From positions 1 to 26,691 of IMG/VR virus record IMGVR_UViG_3300025806_000177: a stretch of 26,691 nucleotides of DNA. One strand, 5' to 3'. This document shows, piece after piece, positions 22,367 through 26,691 of this stretch. Made by a program: the position numbers and the translations under genes. The notes under the pieces are model-generated. The model did no database searches. It was not told the origin of the DNA and saw only the letters and a list, made by a program, of their open reading frames with translations. The stretch is from a virus. Positions within the stretch are counted from its first letter, which is position 1. Every line of letters starts with the position of its first letter.

Positions 22367-23641
22367 TTAGTATCCTGCAAAGTCATCCATCATTTCCCAT
22401 GTGTCAACAACAGATTCATCTATATAACTAGTTACTGCTATCTGGTCTATATAAGCTAGTGCATCAAGCATATCGTCATGTGTTAGTGGGTTAGGAAAAT
22501 CTAATGCTTGCTCTGCTAGTTGCTTTAGATAAGTTCCTGCGGTAAACGATACTCTCCCATGCTCTAACCGTCCTTGTAACGCCCATGTAACTCTATCTAT
22601 TTTTCGTTGACCACCGTGTGTTAATTCTACTGGTGTAAAATAGATGTTAAGTCTTCTCATTTGGTCAGAGAGGTATGGCATAATGGCGTTCTTTAAACTA
22701 CCACCCTCAATTCCTAACTTCATTGGTCTGTATTTCTGATAAGCCTTTATAATTTTAATACTAGTTTCTCTTACATCCCACCGTCCTACTTGTATATCCT
22801 CAACATGCCAACCATATTCACCTACTTTAACTATTGCTATAGCGTGTTGATCTAACCTTGCTAACCTACTCTTACTCTTTTTAGCAGTGTCTCCAAATCC
22901 CGCAGGGTCAACTGCTATATAATAGTTACCGCCTTCTGGTGTTTCTTTTATAGTTGTAAACATGTCAGGTTGGAATACTGCACCTCCACCTACATTAAAA
23001 CTAGCTTCAAACTCCTGTCTAAATACATCAGCACTTAACCTTCCTTTCTGGTTTTCTATTTCTTTCTTTGGAATAAAGGGGTTGTCCATTGATTTAAACT
23101 CAAAACATGTCCAATCTTCATCACGCTCACCTTGTTTTAATAACTCATAAAAGTGATTCTTACCTTTAGGTGTACCTATAAACAAAGCACCACCCTCTAC
23201 ATCTGCTAGTGTGGGTGATAATATTTCTTCCCACACTTGTGGTTTCATGTCTGCATATTCATCAAGAACCACATAAGATAAGCCTACACCTCGTAGAGTA
23301 TCAGGTCTATCAGACCCTTTTATATGTATTTCTCTACCATTTATTAACTTTACTACACCTGTATTTTCTAAAGTTTGGTTAATTACGTCTTTACCTAGAC
23401 CTTTGATTAGCTTCCACATAATATCCTTTCCTTGTTGGAAAGTAGGAGCTACATAATATACTACTATGTCTTCGCCTAAGTTGTATCCTTTTTCATTCTT
23501 GTTTTTTAATCCCTCTATTAGTAAGGTTACTGCTGATAGGTATGATTTTCCAAACCGTCTACCAGCAGCACATACCTTAAACCTAGAGTTAGTTTCAAAT
23601 ATCTCTAACTGGGGTGGGTGCAATTCAAACTTTAACTGCAT
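22367..23641 (-). CDS. terL: Terminase large subunit
   Basis: 424-residue DNA-packaging motor. ATPase domain: Walker A AAGRRFGKS (residues 25-33), Walker B YVVLDEYAD (about 124-132) and coupling motif FIGTPKGK. The RNase H-like nuclease domain carries acidic residues in YIAVDPAGF, LGIEGGSLK and THDDMLDALAYI. The length is on the short side but complete. The start ATG is 23641, coupled to the gene before it by TAATG. No small terminase subunit was recognised among its neighbours. Confidence 0.93.
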   Translation of the reverse strand: MQLKFELHPPQLEIFETNSRFKVCAAGRRFGKSYLSAVTLLIEGLKNKNEKGYNLGEDIVVYYVAPTFQQGKDIMWKLIKGLGKDVINQTLENTGVVKLINGREIHIKGSDRPDTLRGVGLSYVVLDEYADMKPQVWEEILSPTLADVEGGALFIGTPKGKNHFYELLKQGERDEDWTCFEFKSMDNPFIPKKEIENQKGRLSADVFRQEFEASFNVGGGAVFQPDMFTTIKETPEGGNYYIAVDPAGFGDTAKKSKSRLARLDQHAIAIVKVGEYGWHVEDIQVGRWDVRETSIKIIKAYQKYRPMKLGIEGGSLKNAIMPYLSDQMRRLNIYFTPVELTHGGQRKIDRVTWALQGRLEHGRVSFTAGTYLKQLAEQALDFPNPLTHDDMLDALAYIDQIAVTSYIDESVVDTWEMMDDFAGY

Positions 23642-23943
23642 TATTTTGTTTCTAAAGGAGTACCTTGTTTGTATCCACCTTCTGCATATTTTAAAGCCCT
23701 CTCTTTGTTTGGCATTGGTATATAATTGTTATTCCTTAGATTGTATTGCATTGCTAGTCTATTATCTTTAAATTGATACAGATCGCCACTAGGCATCTGC
23801 ACTATTGTTGGAAAAACGTACCAATTTCCATTATCATCTACTTCAGCAGCCATTTTATGCGTAGAAACACTTCCATCCTTATTCTTTATGTTTGGGTATT
23901 TGTCAGGGTTTTTAATCCTGTCTACAAACTCTGGTACAGGCAT
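23641..23943 (-). CDS. Conserved phage protein, 100 residues, unknown
   Basis: Contains VDRIKNPDKYPNIKNKDGSV, then THKMAAEVDDNGNWYVFPTI and ALKYAEGGYKQGTPLE. This pattern occurs in virion-associated proteins of marine phages, sometimes as a domain of much larger proteins. Here it stands alone immediately before terminase, where a small terminase subunit might be expected, but it lacks an obvious helix-turn-helix. The role is open. Confidence 0.65.
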   Translation of the reverse strand: MPVPEFVDRIKNPDKYPNIKNKDGSVSTHKMAAEVDDNGNWYVFPTIVQMPSGDLYQFKDNRLAMQYNLRNNNYIPMPNKERALKYAEGGYKQGTPLETK

Positions 23944-23954
23944 ATTAAATCCTA

Positions 23955-24338
23955 TTATTTCTTAAACACTTGAGCAATCTTCTCGCCACTTCTACCTACT
24001 ACATAACCACCTAACCCTATCTTTAGTAATTGCCACAGGTCAGGAGGTAACTCTAATAGTGGTGCTTCTATCCAAAACAAACTAAGATATGGATATACTA
24101 AGTAGTTATTTGCTATAATAATAACAAAAACTAGCATGGTAATAGGTCTCCACTGCGCTGTTAGTTTGTGTTCTGACTGAGCTTCTGCTATTATAATATC
24201 AGCTTGTTTTTCAAACTCTTTGAATGAACCATCTAACATCATACTATTTAACTTAGACTGAGCTTCTACTTGCTTGTCTTTGTTAGGTAGTACTCTTTTT
24301 ATTACTTCACCTATTATAGGAAACAATGCTGCAATCAT
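23955..24338 (-). CDS. Holin, 3TM GTA-type
   Basis: 127 residues. It matches the holin family with three membrane segments seen in gene-transfer agents and marine phages: an N-terminal helix (ALFPIIGEVIKRVLPNKDKQ), QWRPITML at the start of the main hydrophobic segment (about 62-90), and the conserved LGGYVVGRSGEKIAQVFK end. It would make the membrane lesion that lets the M15 endolysin reach the cell wall. ATGA overlap with the small gene before it. Confidence 0.85.
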   Translation of the reverse strand: MIAALFPIIGEVIKRVLPNKDKQVEAQSKLNSMMLDGSFKEFEKQADIIIAEAQSEHKLTAQWRPITMLVFVIIIANNYLVYPYLSLFWIEAPLLELPPDLWQLLKIGLGGYVVGRSGEKIAQVFKK

Positions 24339-24508
24339 TTATTTAATCCTAGCCTTTTTTGAACTGCTTTAGATAGTTCGTTTATATGGTAAAGAGGTAC
24401 ACTAGTAGAACTATGTTTTTTGTTAGTGTGTAGTGTTCCATCTTTCATTTTGTGAGAGTTACCAGTAAATAAAGTTCCATCTTTTTTATAGTGTTTCATG
24501 TTTTTCAT
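24335..24508 (-). CDS. Small basic protein, 57 residues
   Basis: ATG at 24508 (CAT 24506-24508), stop TGA overlapping the holin ATG. Sequence MKNMKHYKKDGTLFTGNSHK, then MKDGTLHTNKKHSSTSVPLY and HINELSKAVQK. It has two DGTL...H repeats (DGTLFTGNSH and DGTLHTNKKH). Similar short proteins are frequent in marine phage genomes, function unknown. Overlap with the holin supports expression. Confidence 0.7.
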   Translation of the reverse strand: MKNMKHYKKDGTLFTGNSHKMKDGTLHTNKKHSSTSVPLYHINELSKAVQKRLGLNK

Positions 24509-24511
24509 ATA

Positions 24512-24688
24512 CTATGCCCTTCTTTTAGCAGTCTTTTTAACAGTTTTTTTAGCAGTCTTTTTAGATTTTAAAAAATCTGCTTTTGTAGGCGCACCCTTAT
24601 CGCCTTTCTTTTTCATCTTTTCTTTACTACCTTCCTTAATGCGTTTTCTTTTTGCATGTATATTTGCATATAGTCCTTTCTTTTTCAT
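24512..24688 (-). CDS. Small Lys-rich protein, 58 residues, histone H1-like tail
   Basis: ATG at 24688, stop TAG 24512-24514. It starts MKKKGLYANIHAKRKRIKEG and ends with the repeat-like KKTAKKTVKKTAKRRA, similar in style to H1 or HU-like basic tails. The N-terminal KKGLYANIHAKRKRI pattern is familiar from many marine phages without a known role. The strong positive charge suggests DNA or RNA binding, perhaps packaged in the virion. Confidence 0.75.
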   Translation of the reverse strand: MKKKGLYANIHAKRKRIKEGSKEKMKKKGDKGAPTKADFLKSKKTAKKTVKKTAKRRA

Positions 24689-24748
24689 TTAATACTTCTT
24701 TTTCTTTGATTTAGTTTTCATTGGTTTTTTACCATATTTCTTATTCAT
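24689..24748 (-). CDS. Possible 19-residue basic peptide
   Basis: MNKKYGKKPMKTKSKKKKY. ATG 24748 is preceded by AGGAGATATATTATA, one of the clearest ribosome sites in the region, and the stop TAA directly abuts the next ATG (24688). It could be a genuine mini-gene or a leader peptide that couples translation of the 58-residue gene. It is too short for family evidence. Confidence 0.5.
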   Translation of the reverse strand: MNKKYGKKPMKTKSKKKKY

Positions 24749-24773
24749 TATAATATATCTCCTGTTTATGCAG

Positions 24774-25025
24774 TTACCACTTTACTTTATTTGCCCAGTA
24801 TGCTGCACTAGTTTTACCTTTAGCTATATTCTTAGCGTGTCTAGCTTTAAACGCTTTGTTTCTAGCTGACCCATCAGGACTACCTTTTACTCCGGCTTGT
24901 CCAAACCTAATCATACGATCTTTACCATTATCTTTTATAAGAACTACGTGTGACTTACCACCTTTGTTAGATGCTTTTGGTTGATTATATCCTGAAAAAG
25001 TTTCTCCCCTGTACTCTATACTCAT
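24774..25025 (-). CDS. Conserved small basic phage protein, 83 residues
   Basis: Sequence SHVVLIKDNGKDRMIRFGQA, then KGSPDGSARNKAFKARHAKN and GKTSAAYWANKVKW. The FKARHAKNIAKGKTSAAYWA end is a pattern I recognise from many marine phages and some algal viruses, with no established function. AAGGAATTAAAGT precedes ATG 25025, whose ATGA overlaps the stop of the DUF1289-like gene. Confidence 0.75.
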   Translation of the reverse strand: MSIEYRGETFSGYNQPKASNKGGKSHVVLIKDNGKDRMIRFGQAGVKGSPDGSARNKAFKARHAKNIAKGKTSAAYWANKVKW

Positions 25026-25180
25026 ACTTTAATTCCTTGTATTATTTTAGTTCTTTCAATGTTGCTTAAATTAATCCAATTTGATATTTCATCTTTTGTT
25101 CTGTTACACCCTGTACATATATTGTGTTCATTTAATAAACACACATTAATACATGGAGTTTCTATATCATATGTGTAAAT
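25022..25180 (-). CDS. DUF1289-like Cys-motif protein with non-standard start
   Basis: 52 codons in a frame with no ATG, GTG or TTG before the conserved part. ATT at 25178-25180, just after the endolysin stop, is a plausible start, with TTGGACG upstream. The residues match DUF1289: ETPCINVC...ICTGCNRTKDEISNW, with Cys10, Cys14, Cys22 and Cys25 in the family spacing (Cx3C...Cx2C) and a following IERTKII helix. The stop TGA overlaps the ATG of the next gene (ATGA), the same coupling as its neighbours, which supports translation. It could instead be a remnant that lost its start. The family is of unknown function, possibly metal-binding. Confidence 0.6.
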   Translation of the reverse strand: MYTYDIETPCINVCLLNEHNICTGCNRTKDEISNWINLSNIERTKIIQGIKV

Positions 25181-25181
25181 G

Positions 25182-25547
25182 TTAATACGTCCAACAGTTA
25201 GGTCTAGGAGATTCTAACTTATCATCTATATGTATAAATCTATTTTTTCCTTTTTGTGAAATACCTACTCCATTAAACCTCATTAAGAATATAACTCTAA
25301 GTAATCTATGTGCTTCTTTACCATTACATTTTATATCTACTGCATTTCCTTTGGTATGGGGTGAGTCTGCAACTCCCCCCACTCTATCATTATGTTCCAT
25401 ACATCTATAGGCAGAGTTGAGTACGATAGGTTTATTGTATCTGTTTCGTAACATATCGAGTTTTTCCATGAACACACTGTCCATGTCGGCTGTATTACAT
25501 CCACATTTGCATTTAAGTTCTTCGTGTGTAAAATAAGTACTCTCCAT
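25182..25547 (-). CDS. Endolysin, peptidase M15 (D-Ala-D-Ala carboxypeptidase type)
   Basis: 121 residues from ATG 25547 (MESTYFTHEEL), chosen because AAGGATG lies a suitable distance upstream; an ATG at 25559 would add four residues but lacks a ribosome site. Zinc ligands are seen in DSPHTKGNAVDIK (HxxxxxxD) and RFIHID (HxD), with VLNSAYRC upstream as in the family. It cuts peptidoglycan cross-links at lysis. The C-terminus is CWTY. It works with the holin at 23955-24338. Confidence 0.88.
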   Translation of the reverse strand: MESTYFTHEELKCKCGCNTADMDSVFMEKLDMLRNRYNKPIVLNSAYRCMEHNDRVGGVADSPHTKGNAVDIKCNGKEAHRLLRVIFLMRFNGVGISQKGKNRFIHIDDKLESPRPNCWTY

Positions 25548-25548
25548 T

Positions 25549-26079
25549 TTATATATCATCCTTGTTCTTTAGAGATTCTGGTTTTATCCATACTGTTGTG
25601 TCAGTATCGTCATCATCCTTGTCATCAGACTGTGTTGTTACGTCTATTACTTCTTTTTTCTTAACGTGATGCACCGTCATAAAACTATATATCCCCGTCC
25701 AACCTTTTCTTTGTGCGTGTCCTCGTAGTATGTCGTACACCATTTGGTTAAGTAAAGCACAAAATATTCCAGTCACAATAGTAGCTTTTAATGTTAGTGG
25801 TGGTATTGACAACAAATGTTCACCAACTTCTTGCAAACTGTACTGACAAAAACACCCAGATAAAAACCCTGATAAAAAACTAAATCTATATTGCAGTTTT
25901 ACACTATAAGGTTCACATCCACTTTTATAATTAATACGTTTCCAGTATATAGTCGTAGCTATAGCTAGTACGCACCCAACAAAGAATGGAGATATTGCTA
26001 ATATAGTATAAGCATACCACGGCATTTGAGACACATTTGAACCAACTGTCGCAGCATAGGCTAACGCTTCTTCTATCAT
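25549..26079 (-). CDS. Membrane protein, 176 residues, possible second lysis protein
   Basis: Three hydrophobic segments: about 22-45 (AYTILAISPFFVGCVLAIAT), about 65-82 (YRFSFLSGFLSGCFCQYSL) and about 92-117 (TLKATIVTGIFCALLNQMVY). A cytoplasmic-type tail follows, very acidic near the end (SDDKDDDDTDTT). It lies directly before the endolysin, a usual place for a holin or antiholin. No named family is recognised; the holin function is inferred. Confidence 0.65.
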   Translation of the reverse strand: MIEEALAYAATVGSNVSQMPWYAYTILAISPFFVGCVLAIATTIYWKRINYKSGCEPYSVKLQYRFSFLSGFLSGCFCQYSLQEVGEHLLSIPPLTLKATIVTGIFCALLNQMVYDILRGHAQRKGWTGIYSFMTVHHVKKKEVIDVTTQSDDKDDDDTDTTVWIKPESLKNKDDI

Positions 26080-26081
26080 TA

Positions 26082-26405
26082 CTATTTAGGATATTTGTCT
26101 TTAACAGCTTTACACGCAGCGACATATGCAGCTACTTGGTCAGTATCTTCTTTAACAATACCATCAAGATAATCAGCCATAGGCGGGTATTCTTTTCGTC
26201 TATTTTCAAGAACTTGTGCTGCTGCTTCTGTTGCTAGTGCAGTTGTAGTGTATGAGCTTAGATTATCGTCAGTAGGCTGTGCTACACCCTCGACATACCA
26301 TGCTTTGAAAGTAGATTCTCCATTTAATCTATAATAAGAATCTGTACTACCTGACACTGTCACACCATTAGCTTCGAGGTATAGGTTTATTGCGTTAATG
26401 TTCAT
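26082..26405 (-). CDS. Small tail-associated or unknown phage protein, 107 residues
   Basis: Sequence MNINAINLYLEANGVTVSGS, then SYYRLNGESTFKAWYVEGVA and NRRKEYPPMADYLDGIVKED. The RRKEYPP(M)ADYLDGIVK motif is frequent in short genes that follow tail or fibre genes of marine phages. Function unknown; chaperone of a tail fibre is one possibility. Confidence 0.6.
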   Translation of the reverse strand: MNINAINLYLEANGVTVSGSTDSYYRLNGESTFKAWYVEGVAQPTDDNLSSYTTTALATEAAAQVLENRRKEYPPMADYLDGIVKEDTDQVAAYVAACKAVKDKYPK

Positions 26406-26421
26406 ATGTATATTTCGCTTA

Positions 26422-26691
26422 TCAAAAAGAATAATGAATGTTTATCTTACCTGCATCAAAAGTATTAGGACTAACAGAGGTAAGTCTTATTTGAGTTAGT
26501 TCTGCTGACAATGATTTAGACCCTGCTACACTAGTTAACGCTTGTCCAGTTTGATGTATATTTCCTGCTGCAACCCAAGTAAATGTGCTTGCATCTAAAA
26601 GTTTTATAGTAACAAACCCATGACTTAGTGTAGCTGCTGCAACATCAACAGATAAAGTAAAACCTGCTGTGCCTGATGGAGTTGTACCATC
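26422..26691 (-). CDS. C-terminal part of a structural (tail or appendage) protein
   Basis: The frame is open to the right edge; 89 codons plus stop TGA (26422-26424) are visible. It is rich in Ser, Thr, Ala and Val with alternating hydrophobic residues (GTTPSGTAGFTLSVDVAAAT, then HGFVTIKLLDASTFTWVAAG and NTFDAGKINIHYSF), a beta-sandwich pattern seen at the ends of phage structural proteins. The start and identity lie outside the window. Confidence 0.7.
   Translation of the reverse strand, partial: DGTTPSGTAGFTLSVDVAAATLSHGFVTIKLLDASTFTWVAAGNIHQTGQALTSVAGSKSLSAELTQIRLTSVSPNTFDAGKINIHYSF

Noticed and set aside
1-26691. tRNA genes, CRISPR arrays, integrase or insertion sequences
   Set aside because: No cloverleaf-like segment, regular spaced repeat, transposase or recombinase motif was found on either strand.

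Overview
This window is part of the genome of an AT-rich tailed phage, most likely a marine podovirus. The replication genes are T7-like: an exonuclease/polymerase pair of the gp5 type, a gp6-like 5'-3' exonuclease and a gp3-like endonuclease I. The virion genes are those of a short-tailed phage: terminase, portal, scaffold, HK97-fold coat, two tail tubular proteins, a collar/fibre protein and three large internal virion proteins. No tape measure, tail tube or sheath is visible. The gene content and two-arm layout recall the SAR116 phage HMO-2011 type and other marine podoviruses, but the host cannot be fixed from this sequence. No RNA polymerase, integrase, tRNA or CRISPR array is seen.

Layout. 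Positions 1-8477 are transcribed rightward. In order they hold a split family A DNA polymerase (exonuclease gene, then polymerase gene), a promoter/operator region with a 37-residue acidic protein, a probable ssDNA-binding protein, the gp6-like exonuclease, endonuclease I, a small unknown, a metallophosphoesterase with rearranged motif order, a 52-residue unknown, an adenine methyltransferase, a B12-dependent (class II) ribonucleotide reductase, a DUF3310 protein and several small proteins, two of them zinc-ribbon-like. Positions 8467-26691 are transcribed leftward. Read in that direction they hold a tail-associated gene cut by the window edge, two small structural/unknown genes, an M15 endolysin, a DUF1289-like protein without a usual start codon, a run of tiny basic proteins, a 3TM holin, the terminase, portal, an FmdB-like zinc ribbon, scaffold, major capsid protein, a decoration-like protein, the tail genes and the internal virion (ejection) proteins. 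The two arms converge and overlap by 11 bases at 8467-8477. Genes are packed tightly, with ATGA and TAATG stop/start overlaps throughout, and there is no gene-free stretch longer than about 100 bases.

How it fits together. The right-reading arm makes and recycles nucleotides (reductase, exonuclease, endonuclease I degrading and resolving DNA), copies DNA (polymerase, SSB) and marks it (methylase). The left-reading arm builds the particle and lyses the cell. The observations most worth following are: (1) the metallophosphoesterase at 4151-4870, whose conserved motifs run in permuted order with the GHxH end before the DxH start; (2) the polymerase divided exactly between its exonuclease and polymerase domains; (3) a palindrome, AGTATCA-(T)-TGATACT, occurring three times, once just downstream of a near-consensus sigma70 promoter; (4) two similar G/C-rich hairpins flanking the gene after the coat gene; (5) a DUF1289-like gene with no ATG/GTG/TTG start; and (6) a cluster of very small lysine-rich genes.
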